A stretch of 61,131 bases of DNA from positions 1-61,131 of the IMG/VR virus record IMGVR_UViG_3300050343_000196. The stretch is one strand, 5' to 3'. Below are positions 37,284 to 46,656 of the stretch, piece after piece; position 1 is the stretch's first letter; every line of letters starts with the position of its first letter. Below the pieces are notes generated by a model that was not told the DNA's origin, did not search any database, and was given only the letters and a program-made list of their open reading frames with translations. A program made the translations under genes and the position numbers. Origin of the DNA: a virus.

Positions 37284-38030
37284 TTATTTTAGTCTTTTTT
37301 CAATTGATTTATAAACTTCTAAGCCTTCATCTGTTTTTAAGAAAGCTGTAAAAGCGGAATAAGGATGTTCATCAAATGGAACTGTCATAATTTTCTTATC
37401 AGTTTTTGCCCACTTAAATGTTCTTTGATCTTCAGATAATCTTAATATTCCAAGTTCAGAGGCTTTTAAAGCCATATTCCTAATATTAATATCATCGTCA
37501 TTAGCTAGTTCTAAGAAGAGTTGTGGCTCATTCTTAGCAAATAGTAATAGATCTCTTTTAATCTCCTTAGAAGTCATCTTAGATACCTCAGATCCAACCT
37601 CAGACCTTATAACAGCTTCTGCTTGATCAATATCCATTGATTTTGCCACCATTAAAGCTTCTATTTCTAATTCAAGTATATCTAAATCATCTTCTGCTTC
37701 CTGTTCTGCATCAAATTCTGCAAATATTTGACCCCTTTGAGGGTGAAATAATGACATTAATTTTTGCAAAGTTTGTTTTTCTTTTGGTACATTTAATATA
37801 CCGTCTTCAAAAACTATATGACCAAGTCTTGCGTCGCCTTTAAATTCGTCTACGAAACAAGTTTTTTGGTTTACCGTGTATTTTAGTTCTCTTTCAAAGC
37901 CTTTTTCTTTGTCAAACCAAAATATACTTTTACTTTTAATTGTGTATGTAAGTGGTGATTTTCCACTTAAAAGATAGTATGTTCTATCTTTAATCTCCCA
38001 TTTAGGGGCTGTTGTTACTTTTGTTGCCAT
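37284..38030 (-). CDS. Virion-associated protein of unknown function
   Basis: A 248-residue soluble protein with an acidic central stretch (FDAEQEAEDDLDILELEIEA) and a mixed N-terminus. It is encoded directly after the major capsid gene and between two terminator hairpins. No family recognised; a head-decoration or completion protein would fit the place. Confidence 0.6.
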   Translation of the reverse strand: MATKVTTAPKWEIKDRTYYLLSGKSPLTYTIKSKSIFWFDKEKGFERELKYTVNQKTCFVDEFKGDARLGHIVFEDGILNVPKEKQTLQKLMSLFHPQRGQIFAEFDAEQEAEDDLDILELEIEALMVAKSMDIDQAEAVIRSEVGSEVSKMTSKEIKRDLLLFAKNEPQLFLELANDDDINIRNMALKASELGILRLSEDQRTFKWAKTDKKIMTVPFDEHPYSAFTAFLKTDEGLEVYKSIEKRLK

Positions 38031-38067
38031 AATATAATAAGATTAAATAATAAAAAAATATAAGAAT

Positions 38068-38085
38068 CCCCAGCCGAAGCCAGGG
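38068..38085 (-). terminator. Terminator hairpin with UUCG loop after capsid gene
   Basis: On the - strand the transcript folds as CCCTGGC, TTCG, GCTGGGG, a 7-bp stem with an ultra-stable cUUCGg loop, followed by ATTCTTATATTTTTTT. It stands 21 nt after the capsid stop, giving graded expression of the downstream genes. Confidence 0.75.
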
Positions 38086-38106
38086 AAATCTCATATTAAA
38101 TAAGGA

Positions 38107-39510
38107 TTAGTTTAATAACATAAAGTTATTAGCACCTTGTACTACTAAACATCTTTCAGATAAATAGTGTACCTCCATTGCGTCTAGATCAGAAGTAGTC
38201 GCACCACCTACAGAACCTGTAGTCCAAGATTTCATCTTTCTGTCATCAGCTTCAGAAGCTCTATATCTGACGTGAAGGAATGGTCTTTTGATGTTCTTAC
38301 CTAATGTTTGATCGTAAACTGTTGATGTTCCAGCAGGTACCACTACACCTCTAATGTTAGTGAATGCACCACCTGTTGTAATATCATTTAAGTATTTCCA
38401 GTCTGTTTTGTAGAAGTCATAAGAACCTCTTCTGAAACCAGAGAAACCTAAATTAAGTGCCATATCTTCGCTGTTTGAGAAAACACCGTAAGATGTACCA
38501 CCTGTACCATAAGAATTTTGAGCCGCTAGCATGTCGTCAATGTTTAATGCAACATCTCTGTTTACAAATAACATGTTTTCTTCAATTGCACCTTGCGTAT
38601 CTAATTTCTTAAGAATTTCATCAAAGTCAGCTAAATCTTCAGTTGCTGTGTTACCATCAACACCTGCAGTTACGTGACCTCTATCTTCGATTGCTGCGAA
38701 TAAACCTTCAGTACCACCTATTCCAGTTACAGTAGATGCACCTGAGTTAGCTACTGCTAATTCACCTTCTACCATAGACATTTCTAAGTAATCCTCGAAT
38801 CTAGTTCTTGTATCACCTTCTGCCTTTAAGTACCATAAGTAACCTGATTGTCCGTTTTCGCCTGTAATTTCAACCCAACCTACTTGAGAAGCATCAGATC
38901 CTGAAATCTCATACTTATCTTTTAATATGATTGGCTTGTTTGTAAACGACTTGAAAGATGGCGTTACTGCACCTGTCATACCGTTCGTAGCTTTTGCAAA
39001 TTCAGAACCGATAACAAAGATTGTTACTGTTTCAGAGTTTGTAAATGCTGGAGCTGTACTAAATAATGCTTTATCGTATCTCTTAAGCGTTAAAGTAGTG
39101 TTGTCTGCTGCGATTGCTGATACGTATGCGTTAGCAACTTTACCAGATGAACCACCTTTTAATTTTACTGTTTGACCTACTCTTATTGCGTGTGTACCTG
39201 AGTTTGCAATAGTTACAACACCTGATGTTGTATTTAATGCACCTGTGTACGTTAAGTGTAGTCTACCTTGCTCAGACCAAATGATTTGATCAGAAGTCAT
39301 AGGCATTTCTGCACCTACCATTCTTAAGAAGCTAGCGATAGATCTGTCTCCATATCTTTCAACTTCTGCTTCGTATAAATCTGGTAAGTACTGCTGTGAC
39401 CAATCGTTAGCACCACCTGTAAATGATAGGTAGTTTGTTGCTAGCGTTTGTTTAACTGGAGCTGGTACCGCGTTTAGATTGGTACCGCCCGTTGGAGTTA
39501 TTACTGCCAT
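38107..39510 (-). CDS. Major capsid protein
   Basis: A 467-residue protein starting MAVITPTGGTNLNAVPAPVK. The gene order (portal, acidic scaffold, this gene, terminator, connectors) is that of a major capsid gene, and it is one of the few long frames without a break. No sequence motif is diagnostic here; HK97-fold is expected from position. An internal beta-rich insertion (VKLKGGSSGKVANAYVSAIA) may be a surface domain. Confidence 0.8.
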   Translation of the reverse strand: MAVITPTGGTNLNAVPAPVKQTLATNYLSFTGGANDWSQQYLPDLYEAEVERYGDRSIASFLRMVGAEMPMTSDQIIWSEQGRLHLTYTGALNTTSGVVTIANSGTHAIRVGQTVKLKGGSSGKVANAYVSAIAADNTTLTLKRYDKALFSTAPAFTNSETVTIFVIGSEFAKATNGMTGAVTPSFKSFTNKPIILKDKYEISGSDASQVGWVEITGENGQSGYLWYLKAEGDTRTRFEDYLEMSMVEGELAVANSGASTVTGIGGTEGLFAAIEDRGHVTAGVDGNTATEDLADFDEILKKLDTQGAIEENMLFVNRDVALNIDDMLAAQNSYGTGGTSYGVFSNSEDMALNLGFSGFRRGSYDFYKTDWKYLNDITTGGAFTNIRGVVVPAGTSTVYDQTLGKNIKRPFLHVRYRASEADDRKMKSWTTGSVGGATTSDLDAMEVHYLSERCLVVQGANNFMLLN

Positions 39511-39530
39511 TTTTATTTATTTTTTTAAAG

Positions 39531-40688
39531 TTATTTTCTAAGTTTAATTTTTAACTTTGAACTATCATCCCCAGAAATTGCTCTTATTTTTACTCCCCCA
39601 GTTTCAACTGTGCCAGCTTTACGCGGATCCATATTTATATTTTTTGAATCTGCATTTAACTGTTTTATAGCATCAGCTTTACCTTGTTCGTAAAAATGAT
39701 TTGCAACTGCATCTGCATTGTCTGCAACGAAGAGTGCTTTATGATAACCTTTAGCGTCTTGTAACATATTATCTTTACTGATATACTTATCTAGTACGTT
39801 TAATATATTTGCTTGCTTATCTAAAACTTTTTGTTTATCATTAACATTGTATCTATACTTTTTGTCTCCTACTTCAAATTCAAAACCTTTGAATTCATCG
39901 TTAAAAACTTTTTTAGATTCATTATTAAAATGACTTACTTGCTCTTCTTGTAGCTTTGCTTGTTCTGATTGTTCAGAGTTGTAGGTATTGAAAAACTCGA
40001 TAGCTTGTTGCTGATCTCCGGTTAACTTAGAACCCAACTTGACTTCTTTGTAATATTTGTCCTTTAATCCTTCCAAATAGCTTTTAGCTTTTGCAATCTC
40101 TTCTTTATAAGCGAGTTTTTTTCGCTTAATATCTCTAGGCTCATCAACTTCATCATCAAATGAAAAATTATCATCAATTAAAAAATCAATTTCATCTTTT
40201 GATAAATGTGATTTAGTCTGATTATAATATTCATATAATAAGGTTGAGTCTTCTATGTTAGTATAATCTTGATTAATTTTAACATAATCCTCGAGTGTTC
40301 CACCAGTTTCATTCATGAAGTCTACAACTTTTTGAATGTTTTCTGGTAATTCTGTTGCTGTGTCCTGTGAGGTTTGTACAGCTTCTTCTACTTTGTCTTG
40401 CAGTTCCTGTACTTCTTCTTTTACCTCTTCTTTAGGTTCTTCTTTTGTTTCTTCTTCAATTACTTCTTCTAAAGTTAATTGACTATCTTCTTGAACCTCT
40501 TCAGTAACCTCTTCTTTTTGTTCTTCCTGAACAGGCTCTGTTTTTTGTTCTACCGGTTTGCTTAAATCAACTTTATACATACCGTCTTCGGTTTTACCCG
40601 TGTCTTGTCCTGCTGCTTCAAGTACTTTTTCTTCCTTTTCTGCGGCAGTTGGTGTTTCGTCAACTACGACGTCTTTGTTTTCTTCCAT
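39531..40688 (-). CDS. Scaffolding protein
   Basis: A 385-residue, highly acidic and Glu-rich protein (EEQKEEVTEEVQEDSQLTLE), helical, with a conserved-like C-terminus (RAISGDDSSKLKIKLRK) typical of scaffold proteins that bind the capsid protein. It lies between portal and capsid genes, the classical scaffold slot. The poly-Glu segments make homopolymer errors possible. Confidence 0.75.
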   Translation of the reverse strand: MEENKDVVVDETPTAAEKEEKVLEAAGQDTGKTEDGMYKVDLSKPVEQKTEPVQEEQKEEVTEEVQEDSQLTLEEVIEEETKEEPKEEVKEEVQELQDKVEEAVQTSQDTATELPENIQKVVDFMNETGGTLEDYVKINQDYTNIEDSTLLYEYYNQTKSHLSKDEIDFLIDDNFSFDDEVDEPRDIKRKKLAYKEEIAKAKSYLEGLKDKYYKEVKLGSKLTGDQQQAIEFFNTYNSEQSEQAKLQEEQVSHFNNESKKVFNDEFKGFEFEVGDKKYRYNVNDKQKVLDKQANILNVLDKYISKDNMLQDAKGYHKALFVADNADAVANHFYEQGKADAIKQLNADSKNINMDPRKAGTVETGGVKIRAISGDDSSKLKIKLRK

Positions 40689-40720
40689 GATAAAATATTA
40701 TAAAAATGTGTTTGCAGTTT

Positions 40721-43138
40721 TTATTTAGGCTCAAACTGCTCTAAGCCAAATCCTCCTAAGTTGTCAAATCCTGCTGATTCAAACTTTTTTGGTGGTTTAT
40801 TATTTTTTCTTTGATCTATTAATTCAGATTGCTGAGAAGCCTGTATTTTAGTTCTTTCATCTTTCCTATCTTCTTTACTTCTCTTTATCTTTAATTACAT
40901 TTAAATCAGCGTCTTTAAGTTGCATGTTCATTTCAAATTCTTTTTGCATTAACATCATTTTAATTTCAGCTTCTTTTTCTAGTTTTTGTGTATCTAATTG
41001 CGCTTGTACTTGTGCTAACTGAGCTTTACTCTGAGTTATTGCTTGTTGTTTTTGAATATCAGCTTGTGCTGCTGCTTGAGCTGCTTGCGCATTAGATTGA
41101 GTTTGCATTTGAATATTTCCTTGCTGCTTAGCTCTATCTTGTTCAAACTTTTTGTTTTCTTCTTAATTTTAATAATTGATTAGCAAGTTTTAAATTTCTT
41201 ATTTCTCTAATATCAATAGCATCTTCTAAATTAATTTGTTCTTTTTGAAGAGACACTTGTATATTATTTTCAAGTAATTGTTTTTCTTCTTCATCTGGAG
41301 TTAATTCTAAAAATATACCAAAATCATGAAGCTGTAATTTACTTATTTCTTCTAATGTGGCAACATTTGATTTACCAATAGCTTGTATAAAAGATTTTCG
41401 TGTTGGGCTAAATTCTAATACATCTGATATTCTAAGTGATATTGCCTCAGCTGTTTTTAACGTAAGGTATAATCCCCCTTGTAATATATGCCTTGTTGCT
41501 GTATTTGAATTTGCAGCTGCGATTTTTTGTAATCCTACTAAAGCATTTTTATCTGGCGTTGAACCATCTCTTGCTTCGTTTAATCCGGTCACATCTCTTA
41601 TCATTTGTAAATAATAATTATATGAATTAATTAAACTTGATATTTTAGCATTAGACCCAGATGATTGTAATTCTTGTACAGGAACTTTACCGTTGTTAAA
41701 TTCACCATCTTGTGTCATTGATCTACCAATAACAGAACCTGTTTGGAAATACATATTTAATGCTTCTTGCGCATTATAATTAGTTCCATTACCTAAATCT
41801 ATTTCAGCAATACCGTCTGCATCTAAGTAAACACCATCAGGAACCATTCTTGATAATACCTGTTGTAACTTTAAATGTGTTAATTGAATCATATCTGCAA
41901 ACGTAGTCATTCTACTAACAAGAGATTCAACTCTACCTTTATATATTCTTGGTGCTACAATATTATAACTAAACTGGGCTTTAACTGTATCTGACTTTGG
42001 TCTTGTCATGTTTTCAGCTAATTGCCATTTTAATAATTTATTAGTACCAACTATCTTAGCACCCTCATAAATTACCTCTATTGTTCTTGATTCTTTAGTA
42101 AATCTACTTCTGGAATCTTTTGGAGGATTAAAGCCGTCATCTTTTTTAATAGCTTTCGATGCCCCTGATGAAGTTTCTTTTATTTTATGTACTTGATCTT
42201 TATATGTTTTATATTCAAAATACAATACATATACATGAGAATTATCCTCACTGTCATTACCTGCATAAGATTTATTATATAGTTTAGCATTTGTTCCTTG
42301 CCCCTCTACATCTCTTCTTATATCTTCATCTGTTAATTCAGGATATTGCTTTTTTAAATCAACTACAGATACTTTTCTTATTTCACCTACATAATATATA
42401 TCATCAAAGTGTGGTGACTCTGTGTATGAATAAACTAAATCAGCTGGATCTACATACTTTATATTTATTCCCTCTGATGTTGTATATTCGTTTTTAACAG
42501 CACCCATACCAATAACAGCTATATCATAATCTAATCTTTTCTTTATTAATTCATATTTATTATGATCAAATACATTGTTAATAGCTTCTTCTTCTGCTAT
42601 TTCAACAGAATCTTTATAATCTAAGTTGCATATGCAATTGCAACTCTTCTTCGTTTCAGGTAATTTATCTTTATCATGTTTCATATAAATTAATACCAAA
42701 TTCTTTTTAAAACAGAATCAGAAAAGTTTTTAGTACGCATATCTTTTAATAAAGACTCTACATAATCTGTTCTTTTTTTACTGATGCTGGATCTTGTGAA
42801 TACGCTTTTATATCATATGTTCTTTCTGCAATACCATTTACTACAATATCTACAAACTTAGGTATAATAGGAACAGGTTTCCAATCTATGTTTAAATATG
42901 ATAAATCACCATTAATAGATAATTCGTCTTTATATTTCTGTATTGACTGTTCACCTCTAGCATATAATCTTAAACGGTGAAAATTGTCTCTATTAGCGTA
43001 GTACCTAGCTGTACCAGAATCTCTTTTAAACCATTCTGATTCAACTGCCCTTGCAATCTCTAAACCATATTTTTCACTTGCTTTCTCAGCATTTGAAACT
43101 GCTTGGCTTGGGAATACACCCTTTGGTAATATATTCAT
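40721..43138 (-). CDS. Portal protein, frame-broken
   Basis: Frames at 42758-43138 (126 aa), 41143-42699 (518 aa) and 40875-41108 (77 aa) form one ~800-residue protein when single bases are restored near 42,776, 42,700, 41,145 and 40,886. It starts MNILPKGVFPSQAVSNAEKA and ends GFDNLGGFGLEQFEPK with a stop at 40721. The C-terminal part has a Gln/Ala-rich helix (AQAAQAAAQADIQKQQAITQ). It follows terminase directly. The 12-mer ring that threads DNA is expected. Confidence 0.85.
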
Positions 43139-45358
43139 CTATTTTATTATTTTTGAAATACTTCCTTTGTTATTATATTTTTTTAATCCAAAATCTAAAA
43201 CTTTTGTTTGTTTTAATTGTTTTGGTTGGTACAAATGTCTGTTACAAGCCATTATAGCAAGACCAGAACTTATTGCGGCATCATGTTTTGTTCTATTATT
43301 TATGTTAAATTTAGACCAATCGTTTAACGTTGCATTGAAATATATATTACCGTAATCTCCATTTTCCTGTAATCCTACATATTTATCTATATATGATTCA
43401 ATTGCTGCAGCGTGAATTTGTTTCATATCTTCAGATGAATTAGGTATACCTCCTATTTCTTTTTCAGCTGTTGATAATTTACTTATTGTTTTATCTGGAC
43501 GATTCATAGAGTAACCTCTGTAACCTCTTCTTTTTAAATAATACAATAATCTTGGTTTGTTGTTCTCCGCAAGTATTGGCATTCCATAAAACACTAATGC
43601 CATAAGCACATCTTCAAAAAACATTTCAGCGGTTTGTGGTCGAGCTATATACTCTAAAAAGAATGAATTAACAGGTGCTTCTTCCATGCTAAATACTGTT
43701 AACCCGTGTAGCGCTCCTTTAGATCCTCTTCCATCTGTTGTTCCTGATATATCATAAGAGTCACAACCAAATGCACCTATATGCTCGTTACCTGGATGCT
43801 TGCGCCCATTTTTTACTATTACGCGGTTTTGAAGATTATAACTAGGAACCCAAGATATATTAAATCTTCCTTTTGGATCTGGTGTAAATATTACTCTTGA
43901 ATCTTTAATACCATTTTCCCATTGGAAGTTACCTTTAGATACAGCACCAGACGTTACTGTCCCATCATTGTAATCTATTTGCTCATATATTTTTTGTAAA
44001 TTAAATATACTATTTTTTGTTTCATCTCTAAACGCGTGTTCTTCTGTTCTTGGAAACTGTCTATAAAATTCGTTTAATCCGTCTTGATCATTTCTTAACC
44101 CATCTGCTTCATTCTCCCAGTGTTCAATTACTCCAACATCGATTTTATCACCTTGGGGTCCTTCGACAGCAGCTCCGGGTGTATCGAATACAGGTAATCC
44201 AAAAGAATCAATGAATCCCTCGTAGTTCCACTCCATAGGTATGAACAAACTATATAGTCCGCTGCTAGTCTGTCCGTTGCGGTTTCTTTTTGTAACATCT
44301 GAGTCATTGTATAATTTTTTAAAGTTATCACCACCTTTGTCTAAGGCATTTGAAGTAGATCCCATCATACACTTACCAATTATTCTACTTCCTAATCTCA
44401 GCGTTGTTTTAGTTACTCGCCAGTTGTTTAATATATTATCTGGTCTTTCCCATTTACCAGATTCATCGTGAACAAGTAATCTTAACTTTTCACCATCATA
44501 AGAGTTATCACCTGTGTTTTTCCAGTCTATCGTTGTATCGAGCCCGTCGAGGTCTTTCCTCCCTGCGGAGCCGGTTGTACTGGTGATGGACTTCCTTGTG
44601 AGTTTGGATGCTGGGACACGGTAGGCAAGCTCTGTCTTGGGGCGGTCCATTCCATCTTGTATTGGTTTGAAGAAGAATGGATAGTGCGATGAAATTGGGA
44701 CGACCTTGTCGGTAAACATCTTCTTTGCATCGCTACCAGTCTTCGATAAGATTCCGAATCTAGCATCTGAAGTGAGTGTAGCTTGATTAACTGTCTCGCT
44801 GCTTGACATGAAGCTAAATCCAGACCGTCTGTTCTTAAGGTAGCATATTCCATAACATCTTTGATCTGCCTTGCATGCCTCCCAGAATATGAAGAATAAT
44901 CTGTTTGCTTCTCGAAAGTCTGGCTTCCCAACATCAATCTTGGACCACTGCAGGTAATTGTAATGAGAGCCAGTGATATAAGTATCAATCCCTTTATTGC
45001 GGAACCAATACCCCTCTTCTCTTCTAGTAAACTCTTTATCAATGTACCCATACCAATCTTTTTTAAATTCTTCTGGGTATGTTTGCCAGTCGAATATAGT
45101 TCTTATGTTTTTTAACTCTTTAGGGTATTCTGTTGCAACCCATTTGTTATCCTTGCTATACACATCTTCAGCTAATGGTAAAGCAATCTTTAGGTTTTGT
45201 ATTTCGTATACATCACCAATCTTACCTGTTTTACTTATAACAACTACATCATGTTCTTTGTTATATCCGTATTCCCAGTATTTCTTTTTATTCAGTCTAT
45301 GTATCGTTGTACGCTTAATAGGTTCAATGATTTTGTATAATGTTTGCTGATATGACAT
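43139..45358 (-). CDS. terL: Terminase large subunit
   Basis: A 739-residue packaging motor. The ATPase Walker A is LKNRRSGFSF (non-classical, R-R-S-G) and Walker B is LRLLVHDESGKW. A nuclease domain follows (GAFGCDSYDISGT). It cuts and pumps DNA at the portal, encoded 1 nt before the portal gene. The ATPase stretch (about 44,520-44,970) has clearly higher GC and different codon use than the rest. Confidence 0.93.
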   Translation of the reverse strand: MSYQQTLYKIIEPIKRTTIHRLNKKKYWEYGYNKEHDVVVISKTGKIGDVYEIQNLKIALPLAEDVYSKDNKWVATEYPKELKNIRTIFDWQTYPEEFKKDWYGYIDKEFTRREEGYWFRNKGIDTYITGSHYNYLQWSKIDVGKPDFREANRLFFIFWEACKADQRCYGICYLKNRRSGFSFMSSSETVNQATLTSDARFGILSKTGSDAKKMFTDKVVPISSHYPFFFKPIQDGMDRPKTELAYRVPASKLTRKSITSTTGSAGRKDLDGLDTTIDWKNTGDNSYDGEKLRLLVHDESGKWERPDNILNNWRVTKTTLRLGSRIIGKCMMGSTSNALDKGGDNFKKLYNDSDVTKRNRNGQTSSGLYSLFIPMEWNYEGFIDSFGLPVFDTPGAAVEGPQGDKIDVGVIEHWENEADGLRNDQDGLNEFYRQFPRTEEHAFRDETKNSIFNLQKIYEQIDYNDGTVTSGAVSKGNFQWENGIKDSRVIFTPDPKGRFNISWVPSYNLQNRVIVKNGRKHPGNEHIGAFGCDSYDISGTTDGRGSKGALHGLTVFSMEEAPVNSFFLEYIARPQTAEMFFEDVLMALVFYGMPILAENNKPRLLYYLKRRGYRGYSMNRPDKTISKLSTAEKEIGGIPNSSEDMKQIHAAAIESYIDKYVGLQENGDYGNIYFNATLNDWSKFNINNRTKHDAAISSGLAIMACNRHLYQPKQLKQTKVLDFGLKKYNNKGSISKIIK

Positions 45359-45633
45359 TATTTAGACCTTTTTTCTGCAAATCCACTAAAAGCTTTTTGT
45401 TTATCTTGTGGTTTGTTTTCCAGCATTGCTTTTTCAGATTCAATCCTATTTAGTATTTCAAAAGCATCAAAGATAGCTAACTTTTTAGTTGCTGCTGCAT
45501 TCTTTAGTCTATCTGCTGCTAATTCATCTGCTGCATCTTCCACTATGATTTCTTCTTCAGCGACTTTGATTAACTCCTTTACAGCTTTATAACCAGCTCG
45601 TATTATAGAGTTTTTCTGTTCCTTTGTGTTCAT
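45358..45633 (-). CDS. Small acidic/helical protein next to terminase
   Basis: A 91-residue, helical protein (ELAADRLKNAAATKKLAIFD). It ends exactly at the terminase start codon. In this slot one would expect a small terminase subunit, but I see no HTH, so I only note position. It overlaps the preceding gene by 47 nt. Confidence 0.6.
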   Translation of the reverse strand: MNTKEQKNSIIRAGYKAVKELIKVAEEEIIVEDAADELAADRLKNAAATKKLAIFDAFEILNRIESEKAMLENKPQDKQKAFSGFAEKRSK

Positions 45634-46171
45634 ACTTTATTGAAATATCATTTAATTTTATTCTATACAATCTTTTATCACCGACTATAAATTCAAATTC
45701 AGAGTACGGTGTAAATCCAACAAGCTCACCTTCGTTTACAAAATCAGAGCCGTCTGTATAAACCACAATACCTTTTAAAGGTTCTTCTTTGTTTTCCCAT
45801 TTATCTTCTGATTGTATGGGATTTACAAAACAGTAACCTGGCATTGCTACCCAGTTTTCATTTCTTTTATACATGTACACTTGATCTAAATAACAAAAGT
45901 ACATATCTTCTTTGAAATAATTACCACTATTTTTTTCAATTCCTCTAACATCGTAGTACCTTCTAAATATATTATGATGCACCATTACTTCATCAGACTC
46001 TTGTAGAGGCGTTTTAAACGCACCTGGGAGCGCTTTTACTATTGCTTCTTTACTTACATACCTATGGTCACTAATCGACGTGTTTAGGATTAAGTTTTTA
46101 TCAGATACTTTTTTAGTGTTTTTGTAGCGGTTTTCTTTTGGTTGTATTATTAAAGCGTATGGATTATTCAT
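45587..46171 (-). CDS. Tandem GroES-like (cpn10-fold) protein, putative
   Basis: A 194-residue protein that can be read as two cpn10-like halves. First: YALIIQPKE..., EAIVKALP, SDEVMVHHNIFRRYYD. Second: VAMPGYCFVNPIQ, GIVVYTDGSDF, EGELVGFTPYSEFEF, LYRIKLNDISIKYE. Both follow the V-loop-GxV-GDxV pattern of cochaperonins. Phage cochaperonins such as T4 gp31 replace GroES. The homology is my pattern match only. The gene lies beside terminase in this block. Confidence 0.45.
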   Translation of the reverse strand: MNNPYALIIQPKENRYKNTKKVSDKNLILNTSISDHRYVSKEAIVKALPGAFKTPLQESDEVMVHHNIFRRYYDVRGIEKNSGNYFKEDMYFCYLDQVYMYKRNENWVAMPGYCFVNPIQSEDKWENKEEPLKGIVVYTDGSDFVNEGELVGFTPYSEFEFIVGDKRLYRIKLNDISIKYEHKGTEKLYNTSWL

Positions 46172-46394
46172 AATCTAAATTATACTCAATACTTATTCCC
46201 ATGTTTTTATTAAAAGATTTCCAAAGTAACACTTCTTTATTCTTTTCTATATATATTTGGTAATCGTGATCTTTCTCAAGTATATTTGTTATAATGTGGT
46301 TTCCATAAACCGCTTGTCCTATTTGATAGTGCATTGCATTATCTTTATAGTCTCTTCCTACACTAATCTTCCTTATTAGTTTCATTTGATTCAA
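46164..46394 (-). CDS. Conserved small phage protein
   Basis: A 76-residue protein (KLIRKISVGRDYKDNAMHYQ, then SFNKNMGISIEYNLDY). I recall similar proteins from related phages but no function. It overlaps both neighbours. It may be co-expressed with the cpn10-like gene. Confidence 0.6.
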   Translation of the reverse strand: MNQMKLIRKISVGRDYKDNAMHYQIGQAVYGNHIITNILEKDHDYQIYIEKNKEVLLWKSFNKNMGISIEYNLDYE

Positions 46395-46608
46395 TTTTAT
46401 CTATCTCACCTGTTTCAACATTTATGTTAATTTTACCATAAGTGTTTTCAAGATCAGACTTCATTGTATTTAATTGCATTTCTAATTGTGAGAAATTATG
46501 GGCTAGCTTGTGTCCATTGATTGTGTTTAACCCTATTTCATTTTGAGTTGTAGCAACTCTTTCTATTAAAGATTTTAAATCTTTGTGCTCTTTTTCTGTT
46601 AATTTCAT
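46363..46608 (-). CDS. Small coiled-coil protein
   Basis: An 81-residue helical protein with heptads (LKSLIERVATTQNEIGLNTI) and a C-terminal acidic tail. It overlaps the next gene by 32 nt. No function known. Confidence 0.6.
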   Translation of the reverse strand: MKLTEKEHKDLKSLIERVATTQNEIGLNTINGHKLAHNFSQLEMQLNTMKSDLENTYGKININVETGEIDKIESNETNKED

Positions 46609-46656
46609 AAACTATTGAATTTGATTAAATTATATTATTATGTATATTACACGCTT

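Noticed and set aside
44527-45051. 174-codon open frame within terL (second - strand frame)
   Set aside because: It lies wholly within the GC-rich patch of terL, where stop codons are rare by composition, and has no recognisable protein features.
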